From Malaya genurostris (lineage: Eukaryota > Arthropoda > Insecta > Diptera > Culicidae), in the NCBI RefSeq assembly GCF_030247185.1, contig NC_080571.1, positions 64,456,172-64,520,171 of the forward strand: a stretch of DNA of 64,000 bases, written 5' to 3'. Below the pieces are notes generated by a model, which was not told the origin of the DNA, ran no database searches, and saw only the letters and a program-made list of their open reading frames with translations. The number at the start of each line of letters is the position of its first letter. Positions within the stretch are counted from its first letter, which is position 1. Position numbers and translations under genes: made by a program. Shown here piece after piece: positions 9,301-18,800 of this stretch.

Positions 9301-12300
9301 CCCTAAATGACCAAACCTGCATCGGCCAGAAATAGTCGAAACTTGTTTTCGTTCGACACGTCAGAAAAGACTTAGCGGTGCTTATTACAAGTGTGTTGCA
9401 AATAGCAATAACTGTACGTCTGCTTAGCGGTTCAAATTGAACTGTTTAAGTTCGCAGTAAGCAGTTCAATTTGAGCTGCTCTGTTCTGACGAGTCTAAGA
9501 CGAAACGTAAAGATAGTCTCAAATTTATGTTCCGAATTTAGTTCCAGAACTTGGATTCGGAAATTAATTTAGATTAAAATACAGTTCTAAAATAAATCTT
9601 CTAGAATTTAGTTGAAAAATTCGTCTTTAAAATCAAATCCAGAATTCAATTTCAAAATCCCGTTTCAAAACCCAGGATTGGACTTCAGTTTCAAATTTCA
9701 GCTCCATAGTTTGTCTTTTTCTTACTCGAAAACTGGTTTTGATCATTCCCACGTTTCAGAATCCAGGATTCAGGAACAGTATTTAGCTTCAAAATTCTGT
9801 TCTAAAACTCAGATTCAGAATTGAATTCCAAAATCCTGTTTCAAAATTTAGATTCAAAATTCAGTTCCAAAATCGAATTCCAGAATCCAAACCCAGAATT
9901 TATTTCTAAAATGAAACTCTCAAATTTATGTTCTAAATTTAGCTCCAGAACTTGGATCAGGAAATTAATTTAGTTAAAAATACAGTTCTAAACTAATATT
10001 CTAGATTTTAGCTCCAAAATTCGACTCTAAAACTCAGATCCAGAATTCAATTCCAAAATCCTGCTTCAGAGTTCAGATTCAAAATTCAGTTCCAAAATTG
10101 AATTCCAGAATCCAGGCCTGGAATTCATTTCCAAAATTTAACTTTCAACTTATGTCCCGAATTTAGTTCCAGAACTTGGATCCGGAAATTAATTTAGTTA
10201 AAAATACAGTTCTCAAATTTCGACTCTAAAAATCAGATCCAGAATTCAATTCCAACATCCTGTTTCAGAATTCAGATTCAAAACTCAGATCCAAAATCGA
10301 AATCCAGAATCCAGGCCCAGAATTCATTTCCAAAATTCAACTCTCAAATTTATGTTCCAAACTCCAGAACTCAGACCCCGAAATTAATTTAGTTGAAAAC
10401 AGTTCCAACATGAATCTTCTAGAATTTAGCTCCCAAATTCGACTCTAAAACTCAGATCCAGTATTCAATTCCAAAATTCAATTCCAAAATCCTGCTTCAG
10501 AATTCAGATTCAAAACTCAGTTCCAAAATCGAAATCCAGAATCTAGGCCCAGAATTCATTTCCAAAATTCAACTCTCAAATTTATGTTCCAAAATTTAGT
10601 TCCAGAACTTGGATCCGGAAATTAATTTCTTTAAAAATACAGATTAAAATACAGTTCTCAAATAAATCTTCTAGAAGTTAGCTCAAAATTTGACTCTAAA
10701 ACTCAGATCCAGAATTCAATTCCAATATCCTGCTTCAGAATTCAGATTCAAAAACTCAGTTCCAAAATCGAGATCCAGAATCCAGGCCCAGAATTCATTT
10801 CCAAAATTCAACTCTCAAATTTATGTTCCAAATTTAGTTCCAGAACTTAGACCCGGAAATTAATTTAGTTGAAAACAGTTCCAACATAAATCTTCTAGAA
10901 TTTAGCTCAAAATTCGACTCTAAAACTCAGACCCAGAATTCAATTCCAATATCCTGTTTCAGAATTCAGATTTAAAACTCAGTTTCTAAATCGAAATCCA
11001 AAATCCAGGCCCAGTATTCATTTCCAAAATTCAACTCTTAAATTTATGATTCAAAATTTAGTTCCAGAACTTGGATCCGGAAATTAATTTAGTTAAAAGT
11101 ACAGTTCTCAAATAAATATTCTTGAATTTAGCTCAAAATTCGACTCTAAAACTCAGATCCAGAATTCAATTCCAATATCCTGTTTCAGAATTCAGATTCA
11201 AAACTCAGTTCCGAAATCGAAATCCAGAATCCAGGCCCAGAACTCATTTTCCATATTCAACTCTCAAATTTATGTTCCGAATTCAGTTCCAGAACTTGGA
11301 TCCGGAAATTAATTTAGTTAAAAATACAGTTCCAACATAAGTCTTCTAGAATTTAGCTCCCCATTCGAAAATTAAACTCCCAAATTTATGTTCCGAATTT
11401 AGTTCTAGAACTTAGATCCGGAAATTAAATTAATTGAAAATACAGCTCTAAGATTCGGTTTCAGATTCCAGCACCATAATTCAGCTCCAAAATTCGCTTC
11501 TAGAATTCAGCTTCAGAACCCAGGTCCTGAATTCATATCCAGAAGCAGATTCCAGAATTTCAGATTCGAGTATTCGAGACTGAATACAAAAACTCAGTTA
11601 AAAATTTAATTCCAAAATTCGTTGCCAATTCTGAATTCAGAGACTGGCACAAATTCCGTGTATGAATTTGGACTTGAGCTTGTAATAAAACTGAACTGAA
11701 CCTAGGCTTATCATATTACGCTAAACCTTAATAAACGTGAACTTAATTTACGCGACTTTTTTTAGGCGTTTTATTTGAAATAACGTGTTCCCCGGTGAAC
11801 GACCAAAATGGTGAAAGCCGGAGTATAATAAATTATATAAAAAATGAAATAACACGATTTTCTATTTAATTTACGCGATGATCATGTGAAAAAAAGTTCT
11901 AACAAAATGAAGGAAACCTTTATTTACACGTATGCAAAACAATCCAACATGTTTTAGTGAATCTAATTTTATCAAATGTACATAACGGAATTGTTTAGTT
12001 TCCAAGAATCTAGTTAAGATCGGATCCTTCCAAGAATTATCTGGAAAAAAGGAATCAGTATATGATCGCATGACTTTTGAATGCGGTATGTTCTTGTAGT
12101 ACTATATTCAGCAAATTTACATACTGTGGTAAAGTCTGTGGAAGTTCTTGTCCATCCAAAACCTCCTTGGAATATAGGCCTTGAGGTCTACTAGCGAAGC
12201 CGATGACATTAGTTAGTTCCTTTTATGGGCTCCATACTCGTGGTATTACCTTCAATTAATTAGATCTTTGTGATGATTGATAAGGTAGTGCTTGTTCATC

Positions 12301-14328
12301 CAAAAACGCTCTGGGTCACCAAAAAACTACCTGGAGCTCAGGCTTCAAGATCTCTGAAATTTTTGGATGACTATGAACGTTTCTGTATCAGATCAAAATA
12401 GACAAGTGAACAGTACGTAGCTCAAGGATTATGAACAGCATTGTAAAATTATACATAAGCTTCTAATTGCTCGTAAAGATCTTAAGATCTGTTTTCACTG
12501 AAGTTCTAGGACTTGAGAACATACCTAGAAACAGCTATAAATAAACAAGTAAACAATGTGTAGCTCTAAACTATGAACAGTAAACAAAAAATAAATATTA
12601 GCCGTTGTAGTTCTTGCTGTGGCACAATGTAATCTCTAAGAACAATATTCTAAGTAATTCTTGGATCTTGAAATATCTATTACGGATTTCCGTAGTCTCA
12701 GAATATACTCGGATGATCCTAGATGATTTTGCGTATGAACCTTGTTAGATTTTTTTGGTGCTTACACTAAAATCGAATGGAATAGGAAAAACCTTTTCTT
12801 ACGCAAAAAATTTGAAAAAACGCTGTTTTATTTTATTTACGAACTCCCGACTTTGCGCCTAAATTGAGGGTCCAGTGTACTGATCTAGGTCTCAATCCTG
12901 GTCGTGGACTTCCTTTTACCTTTCTTCTTCTTCTTTTTTCTACTTCGGAGCAAATGTCAGCTCCTAATTGAGGGCCAGCTTCTTTGACTATATGCCCCCC
13001 CTTTACCTTTCATATTACTAATCTTGGAGCTAGTAGTTCAAAATTCAAATCCTACTGAAACTAGAAACGGACCTGGACTTTTCATATTACGAATGCAGTT
13101 CCAGCTCCGGATCCAGTAATACGGTAAGATCTGATCCAGTTCCAGAATCTGGATCTCCACTTGGACTTGGGCCAGTATTATGGTCAAGTTCCTACTACTT
13201 TTTTCGCAATTGCACTCGACAGAGTTAAGCACCGAAAGGTTCTTTTGTTCGTATTCACGTCTTTCGGTTATATCTCTGACATTACTCACCCACCCTGTTT
13301 TTTTTTTGCAGAATCATGATGACTGAAGCGTACACCAGCATGGAAAAGATCATGCTTTTCTACGAGTCAGCCGATAGAACCGAACAGAGAGCACACTTTC
13401 CTTTCAATTTTGCCATGATAACAGAATTGAATGCAGAATCGACGGCACATGATTTCAAGTACGTCATCGATCGTTTTCTGGAAAATATTCCTCGAGGAAA
13501 AGTCACGAATTGGGTTGTAAGTAAATAAACATTCAATGATTCAAATAGACCAAGTCTCAATCGATATTCTCGTAGCTTGGGAACCACGATCAGCCGCGTG
13601 TGGGCAGTCGCTACGGACCGGAACGCATCGACGGGATGCTGCTGATGCTGTTGACTTTACCTGGTGTGGCAGTAACGTACAATGGAGAGGAAATCGGAAT
13701 GCTAGACTTTCGGGATATGTCGTTCGAAGACAGCCGAGATCCTCAGGGATGCAACGTGGGTAGTGAAGAGTATAAATGGAAATCCAGAGACCCTCAGCGA
13801 ACCCCTTTCCAATGGGATGACGGCTACAATGCCGGGTTCTCTAATGCCACTAAGACTTGGCTCCCGGTGTATCCTTACTATCGACAGATCAATCTACGCA
13901 AACAATTGGAAGCAGACTATAGTACTTACAAATTTTACGTGGATGCAGTGAAACTGCGCAAAGAGCGAATCTTCACCCATGGCCGTTTTAAATCGCGTGC
14001 TTTAACCGAAAATGTTTTCGGTTTTGTCCGATATATCGATCACGATGGAGACGACCTATATTCCATTGTTGTTATAAATTTGTCCGACGATGTTTCCTCG
14101 GTCAACATCCTGGATTTGTATCCGGTCAGTAATCAAACAGTTGTCAAACTTGCCGGTACCAACTCACGTTACCTAGTCGGCCAACAGATCGATCCCTTGA
14201 ATCTTTCGTTGGGACCGTACGAATCCCTAGTTATTGCAGAATCCGCAGGCGCCAGTTACCGTTTGTCACTCGCAATCATCGTCCTCTCGATAAGCAAATA
14301 CTTATTTTCGAAAATAGCAACGTTTTAA
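5822..14328 (+). CDS. Maltase / alpha-glucosidase (GH13), five exons, 606 aa
   Basis: Secreted or membrane-tethered alpha-glucosidase that releases glucose from the non-reducing ends of sucrose/maltose-type sugars. Spliced coding exons: 5822-6322, 6380-6664, 6724-6800, 13312-13516, 13576-14328, total 1821 bp, all with GT-AG introns and consistent phase. A signal peptide (MKTLPLFVLSFLLEGFVSA) covers residues 1-19. The GH13 regions are intact: DFVPNH at 120-125, GFRVDA with nucleophile D226, MMTEAY with acid/base E293, and GNHDQPR with transition-state Asp D361. Length and C-terminal beta domain match the insect maltase family. A hydrophobic tail (LSLAIIVLSI) near the C-terminus could be a GPI-anchor signal, as in mosquito midgut maltases, though it is followed by polar residues. 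The ATG at 5822 is chosen because the signal peptide begins there. Intron 3 is 6511 bp and full of repeats; the other three are 57-59 bp. Confidence 0.95.
6380..6664 (+). CDS. Maltase exon 2 (residues 168-262)
   Basis: Begins NSVFYGSAWEW and carries QPDLNYRN and GFRVDAINHM, with the catalytic nucleophile D226 and the preceding R224. Donor GTAAAT at 6665, phase 0. Intron 2 is 6665-6723, ending in TTCTTGCAG. Confidence 0.95.
6724..6800 (+). CDS. Maltase exon 3 (residues 263-288, short)
   Basis: A 77-bp exon reading METYDVVGHWRRVIDNF and ending two bases into codon 288 (AT at 6799-6800). The donor GTAGGT at 6801 opens the 6511-bp intron 3. The split codon joins the single A at 13312 to give Ile, restoring TIIMMTEAY. 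Confidence 0.92.
6840..7010 (+). repeat. Family-E repeat fragment in intron 3
   Basis: CGTCTTACTTTACTAAAAGG and TTATGATAAAATTATTGGTT parallel the family-E copies at 35146-35582 and 28826-29318 (inverted). The copy is interrupted at 7010 by a hAT-like element whose TSD was taken from it. Confidence 0.65.
7435..7560 (-). repeat. SINE2 3' fragment (minus strand)
   Basis: CTGTTTCAACAGACTTCGCA with GCCGATTCTTAGCGTACA is the minus-strand 3' half of the tRNA-derived SINE seen more completely at 7935-8160 and 39015-39830. The tRNA-like head is absent. Confidence 0.65.
7935..8160 (-). repeat. tRNA-derived SINE (SINE2), minus strand
   Basis: Read on the minus strand from 8160: an A-box-like region (GATGCATAGGGCACTGG), then a B-box GTTCGAGTCCC, then a body with GACCTGGAAGGATTC and a 3' part ending GTTGAAACAGAAGGTCGAAT. 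The promoter boxes mark it as tRNA-derived and transcribed by RNA polymerase III when active. Related copies at 7435-7560 and 39015-39830. It lies within the hAT-like element 7011-8577. Confidence 0.7.
8680..11640. repeat. Higher-order tandem array in maltase intron 3
   Basis: About 3 kb built of ~11-24 bp phrases such as CAGAATTCAGTTCCAAAATC, organised from about 9560 into larger units marked by AATTAATTTAGTT at about 9964, 10190, 10385, 10620, 10857, 11084 and 11310 (spacings 195-237 bp, mostly 226-237). Each large unit repeats the order: AACTCTCAAATTTATGTTCC, CCAGAACTTGGATCCGG, the marker, CTTCTAGAATTTAGCTC, ACTCTAAAACTCAGATCCAG, CCAGAATCCAGGCCCAG. The edges are more diverged than the middle, typical of unequal exchange. 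Open frames in it are composition artefacts. Confidence 0.9.
9179..9516. mobile_element. Palindromic MITE-like insertion within the array
   Basis: Array text stops at TCTCAAATTTA near 9168-9178 and resumes with TCTCAAATTTA near 9517. Between them are two nested inverted repeats: TCATTTAGGGGTTA (9179) against its complement at 9298-9311, and long arms from CGTTTCGTCTTAGACTCGTC (about 9237) through GTTCAAATTGAACTGCTTAC to about 9295, matched in reverse at about 9450-9512. The repeated flank could be an 11-bp TSD or simply array periodicity. Noncoding. Confidence 0.65.
11641..13254. other. Remainder of maltase intron 3
   Basis: AT-rich intron sequence. A diverged duplication with period about 155 bp is visible (CAAGTGAACAGTACGTAGCT near 12401 and CAAGTAAACAATGTGTAGCT near 12546). 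Weak array-like phrases (GTTCCAGCTCCGGATCCAG) reappear at 13030-13180. No gene seen. Confidence 0.5.
13255..13311 (+). promoter_or_regulatory. 3' splice region of intron 3, formed by a dispersed repeat motif
   Basis: TATCTCTGACATTACTCACC at 13271-13290 recurs in reverse at 27744-27787 and as CAGTTATGTCTCTGACCC near 36302-36319. Here it supplies a branch-point-like CTGAC (13276-13280) about 31 bases before the acceptor AG at 13310-13311, followed by a pyrimidine run. Confidence 0.55.
13312..13516 (+). CDS. Maltase exon 4 (residues 288-356)
   Basis: Begins one base before IMMTEAYTSMEKI, which includes the general acid/base E293, and ends NWV at donor GTAAGT (13517). Intron 4 is 13517-13575. 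The acceptor is a T9-run followed by GCAG at 13308-13311. Confidence 0.95.
13576..14328 (+). CDS. Maltase exon 5 (residues 357-606)
   Basis: Begins LGNHDQPRVGSRYG with the third catalytic Asp (D361), then MLLTLPGVAVTYNGEEIGM, QRTPFQWDD, the beta-sandwich domain and a C-terminal hydrophobic segment. TAA at 14326-14328. Several N-glycosylation sequons are visible (for example NAT, NQT, NLS). Confidence 0.95.
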   Translation, partial: LGNHDQPRVGSRYGPERIDGMLLMLLTLPGVAVTYNGEEIGMLDFRDMSFEDSRDPQGCNVGSEEYKWKSRDPQRTPFQWDDGYNAGFSNATKTWLPVYPYYRQINLRKQLEADYSTYKFYVDAVKLRKERIFTHGRFKSRALTENVFGFVRYIDHDGDDLYSIVVINLSDDVSSVNILDLYPVSNQTVVKLAGTNSRYLVGQQIDPLNLSLGPYESLVIAESAGASYRLSLAIIVLSISKYLFSKIATF

Positions 14329-14433
14329 ACTTCAATAGCAAATTATTCCAATGATATTTCGCGCAAAAAGTACATCCATTTGTCTTCAGCTCCGAAATGA
14401 AAAGCAAGAAACAAAGAAAAGATATCAGCACTG

Positions 14434-14457
14434 AATAAATAATCGGACCTGAATAAA
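14434..14457 (+). other. Poly(A) signals of the maltase gene
   Basis: Two AATAAA hexamers at 14434-14439 and 14452-14457, about 106 and 124 bases after the stop codon, suitable for 3' end formation. Confidence 0.6.
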
Positions 14458-15094
14458 ATTGAAAATGAACACTTAACCTTTCTCCATCCCGGTGTACAAT
14501 CCATTGCATTATTTAGCAGTCGAATTGATCCATCAACACTTCAGGAGATTTTTCAGCTAGCCAATGCATTTTTCAGCAACTCCATAATTAGTTCCATCTC
14601 GGAATTTGATGAGAAATACTTTATTACCCACCTGATGCTAATACCGGATTGTGTCGCGGTTTTCGAATTTTCTACTTTGGTTTACACAAAATCATACCAG
14701 TCAAACTGTCGGGCATTCCTTATGATTTCTGACATTATACCAACTTTATACCGACATGATATTACTGTAAGGGAATCTGAAACCGCATTTATATCGAGAT
14801 CGTTTAGACTTTAATGTAAAAAGGATATCTTAGACGATTCGTATCGAAATCGATACGATTAAAATGAAAATCAAAGTTTGCTTTTATTGATCCCAGTCTA
14901 TTTCGCGGCCGTTTGAAGACTGTAATTTGAGACAAGTTGATAATTTTTTTCATTTTAGTTTTTGAAAGATTAGCTAGATTTTGGCGTGTAGCAAAAAAGT
15001 GAAATAAAAATTGTGAAATGTATTTGTACCCAAAACAGTACTTGAAACCGTAATCGATAAAAATGTAACACTTTCCTTTATGTCTTTCATTTTA
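14458..15094. other. Intergenic AT-rich stretch
   Basis: No recognisable gene or repeat. Confidence 0.45.
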
Positions 15095-15195
15095 TTGGGA
15101 GCGACCCGCAAAGGCATTTCGCCGAAAGCCGTTTTACCGAATGCCATTTGGCTGAAAGTCGTTTTTCCAAATGCCGTTTTGCCAAAAGTCACAAG
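15095..15195. repeat. Degenerate TTTCGCCGAAA-type repeat cluster
   Basis: Five to six ~18-21 bp units such as GGCATTTCGCCGAAAGCCG, GAATGCCATTTGGCTGAAAG and AAATGCCGTTTTGCC. Same unit as the foldback element at 20144-21033, but decayed and on one side only. Confidence 0.7.
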
Positions 15196-15378
15196 AAGCG
15201 GCGGCTTCTCGCATACAAATCTGTGACCAAAGATCTTGGTGCTCGGTCGACTCAAAGATCGGCTTCTTTGTCGTAGTTAGGTCCGAACGAGTATAAGTGA
15301 GGTCGGACAGCATACAATCAATGCAGCGATGCTGCATTATACGTTTTTCATATGCGCTCAGTGAACAGAAAAGAGCCG

Positions 15379-15518
<140 letters not shown>

Positions 15519-15607
15519 GGTAAATAGGAATTCTAGGTTTGTCAAACGGTAAAAGTTTTGACTCGGAATTACTCCACCACATGTAGTTAGATGTGCTTGA
15601 ATACATA

Positions 15608-16415
15608 CAGTAGTCTGTCACATAAGAGCGTGGTCACTGTTGTGAGAAAATGAAATAACTCAACATGAAAATACGTCAAATCCCCATCAGCGTTAATAAT
15701 GGCTTGACACCTTCGAGGCATACTTTGAGCGAGATTTTGCGCGTATTCTTCTGAAAACGACCTCCAAATTTTGTGAATTCGACGAACAAGCCACTTCAAA
15801 TTGTGGTCGGTTCTTTCCAAGCTTCATCTTCATTTGAGCCTAAACGTTCACAATTGGATTGACATCGGGCAACAGAAAGGGCCGACACCATTTTGCTCCT
15901 TTACCCATTCAACATCGGTTTTTGCAAGGTATTTCGAAATTTCAAATTATTTGCGATCGAATGTCTGCGAACAGTTCCGTACGATATATTTTAACATTTT
16001 TTGGGCAATTTTGAAGCACCTTCGCGTAAAGTCAAAGACGGATTCTTCAAAAACAAATCACTATTTCGTCTTTTTCCGACAGTGAACGACAAAGCCGTGA
16101 TTTGGAAAGTCGTCGACCTTTTTCACCTCCTTAAAACAATTCACCCACTTACTCACAAACTGTTTCGACTTTGTCATATATTTCGCCGCAGCAGCTTGGG
16201 TCAGTTTTGTGACCTTTTGGGTGCGAGCACAAAAAATCTGCTTCGAAGCGCACACTCATTTTGGAAAAATGCTGAAATTGAATTGTAAACAATAGTCAGC
16301 TGATTTATTCTCGCATTGCATCAATGGCACTACTGCCCTCTATGTTAAAATATATAACACCATTCCACTTTACCGATCGCGAGTAATCGCGACCACGCTT
16401 TTATGTAACAGACAG
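15608..16415 (-). mobile_element. Tc1-like DNA transposon remnant, internally deleted
   Basis: About 808 bp with terminal inverted repeats GTCTGTCACATAAGAGCGTG (from 15613) and the inverse of GTCTGTTACATAAAAGCGTG at the right end (to 16414), with TA at 15606-15607 and 16416-16417. On the minus strand, 16255-16061 reads a helix-turn-helix segment (KLTQAAAAKYMTKSKQFVSKW), and 15820-15640 reads the conserved C-terminus (EEYAQNLAQSMPRRCQAI), the terminal signature of Tc1-like transposases. The DDE core between them is deleted or scrambled, so it is inactive. Confidence 0.82.
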
Positions 16416-16497
16416 TATTTCAATTATCAGAATTATGCTCTTATAAAAAAAACCTAAATACATAGACCGGTTTTGTTTGTTGGAAAGTTGTTAGGTA

Positions 16498-17852
16498 AAG
16501 ACTGTCCCAGAAAGTATGGACGTAATAAAAAAACTGCTGCCATTTCGCAATGATTCAGAAACTGTCAATTTTTATGACTGCGTCCTGTTGTTTACACTCT
16601 TCTCTAATCACTTGTGCAGTTGTTTATTCGTTTTCATTAGTTTGTTTCGAAATGCGTGGACTTTCAGCAGAACAACGTCGAAAATTGTGTACAAATGGTG
16701 CGCATAACGCAGACTTTCACTGAAAAAGATAGCCAAAATGGAAGGAGTAAGTGAAAAAGCCGTACGAAATGCAATCAGGAAGTTCGGTGAGGATAACACC
16801 TTTGAGGATATACCGAAAACGGGTCGAAAAAAAGGTCCTGCTAACCCTCAGTTGGATAAACGTATACTGAAGGCGTTCGAACAAAAGAAGGAGGTTTCAG
16901 TTCGGGATGTGGCCAAAAAAGTGTGTACTTCGAAGTCAAATGTTCTTCGTGCTAAAGAATGTTTGAATCTTCGAACCTATAAGACGCAGAAACAACCAAT
17001 ACGTAGTCCGAAACAAGAATCATCGATCAGGCCGAGGGTTCGAAAGCTGTACAATACGATTCTTGCTGGAAATTTGAACTGCTTAATCATGGACGACGAA
17101 ACCTACGTGAAACTCGATTACAAATCCTTTTTTTTGCTAATTTTTTGCTTTGTAATAGCTTTTTTGCTGATTACAAATCCTTGCCTGGACCACAATAATA
17201 TACGGTGCGAGAAGGGCAAGTGTTAAACCAGTCCGAGATATCGATTGAAGTCGAAATATTTGGAAAGAAAGCTATGGTTTGGCAAGCAATTTGTAGCTGC
17301 GGTAAGATTTCGAAACCCTTCATCACCACTGCTTCAATGAACAGCGAAATATATATTAAGGAATGTTTATAAAAACGACTTCTACCCATGATTAGAAGCC
17401 ACAAGGATCCTGATGTCTTCTGACCATATCTGGCTTCTTGCCACTACTCGAAATCAACGGTAGAATGGTATACTACCAAAAATGTCACTTTCGTATCAAA
17501 ACACATGAATCCACCAAATTGCCCACAACTTCGACCAATTGAGGAATTTTGGGCATTAACGAAGGTACATCTTAGGAAACATGTCTCGGCAGCCGAAACC
17601 ATTCATCAGTTCGAAAAAGATTGGAAAAAAATGTCAAAACTTGTCGCCAAGAAGTCTGTACGGATTTTAATTAGGAACGTTGGCAAAAAGGTGCGCCAGC
17701 TAGTCTACAATGGCTAAGTAGCAAATGTTGAGAATAATATTCTGTTGTTGTAGTCTAATATTATCAGTATATCGAATAAAATTTGAATATCTAACACTTG
17801 TGAATTATTTACAGCGAAATCAAAATGCGTCCATACTTTCTGGGACAGTCTT
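16498..17852 (+). mobile_element. DD37E mariner-like transposon with both inverted repeats (copy C)
   Basis: 1355-bp element. The left end AAGACTGTCCCAGAAAGTAT is matched in exact reverse complement at the right end (17833-17852), the inverted repeat being about 25 bp through GGACG. It is flanked by TA at 16496-16497 and 17853-17854, the target duplication of the IS630-Tc1-mariner superfamily. It carries one transposase reading (16652-17717, dead). Partial copies of the same element lie at 45098-45790 and 51069-51924. Confidence 0.93.
16652..17717 (+). pseudogene. DD37E transposase, copy C (inactivated)
   Basis: Reads MRGLSAEQRRKIV from ATG 16652, with a stop just after the KWCA segment, then the paired helix-turn-helix region (MEGVSEKAVRNAIRKFGED, RDVAKKVCTSKSNVLRA), the first Asp in MDDETYV, and the C-terminal block NPPNCPQLRPIEEFW with the Glu. 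It is dead for several reasons: a 53-bp insertion between two copies of GATTACAAATCC (17116-17127 and 17169-17180) shifts the frame; the second catalytic Asp is replaced (PYLASCHY instead of LDLASCHY) next to a stop; and a stop follows KECL. In the sister copy at 51069 the second Asp to Glu spacing is 37 residues. Confidence 0.9.
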
Positions 17853-17854
17853 TA

Positions 17855-18589
17855 TGACAGGGTATAGTTGAGAACTTGCCTACCGAATGGTGCTAGTGGG
17901 ATCACAATCTAAAGATTGAAAATTTTTGTATGATATCTCTAAAACCTGATGATATAGAATGTCGGTGTTTTCTGATAGAATGTTGGGAATTCAAAATTCA
18001 GATTAAATCAGCCATCTGACGATTTATTCAAATTTTATATCACGAAAAACGCCAAGCTACAATAAAACTAATAAATGTTTTAGAATGTTGGAAAAATGAT
18101 AAATAAAAAAGTTTCCCGAGGAGAAACTTTTTAACAATGTTTTTATAGAAATAAATGTGTCCGAGTGATCAAGTATTATTCTTCAAGCTACGCTTAATGA
18201 AAAAGCTTATAGTGAGCTACTTCCCAAATGCAGCCGTTTTCGAGATATATGAGAAACAAAATCGAGAAAATGAATATTTCATGAGAATACAATTTTTTTA
18301 TAAACCCTCCATCGCCAATTTTGTTTGTAATTGTTATGAAATTTTGAACAAATTATTCTTTGAAATTAAGACAATTGGAGCATTTGGTTTCGAGATATTT
18401 TGAATTATAATTGTTTAAAAACAAGGTTGCTTAAAACACATAATCCCTTTTCAAAAATTAGTCTTGAGTGAAAAAATCTCTAGACTAGCGAAAAATACTT
18501 TATTTGCTTACCGAACACATATGCAAAGTTTCATGCAAATTGAGAGGGGTCGTGTCAACAGCCAGCTAATTCCGCATGAAATTGCTCCA
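17855..18589. other. Intergenic stretch without recognised gene
   Basis: AT-rich. Nothing with a recognisable domain. Some phrases (CAGCCGTTTTCGAGATATAT) resemble text found in degenerate repeats, but boundaries cannot be set. Confidence 0.45.
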
Positions 18590-18800
18590 TATTTTCATTT
18601 TTTTTTGCACATTTTACCCCATAACTCCGGAACCGGAAGTCAAATCCAAACAAATTTTAAGAATTTTATATGGGACCATAAGAACTTTCATTTGAGTCTA
18701 AGTTTGCGAAAATCAGTTTGGGCATCTTCGAGAAAATTGGTGCATTTATTTTCACTTTATTGCCTCTTTATTACGGAACCAGAAGTAGGATCCAAATAGT
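18590..18800 (-). repeat. Family-D fragment (reverse orientation)
   Basis: CCGGAACCGGAAGTCAAATC, TATGGGACCATAAGAACTTT and CATTTGAGTCTAAGTTTGCG are the reverse complements of core family-D phrases (reference 49428-50605). Confidence 0.75.

Noticed and set aside
8966..11340. Several 70-75 codon frames rich in Phe/Gln/Asn/Ser in the maltase intron
   Set aside because: They follow the tandem array period and change with array phase; no start context or conservation visible.
18464..18799. 111-codon open frame
   Set aside because: Mostly within a reverse-oriented family-D fragment; no domain.
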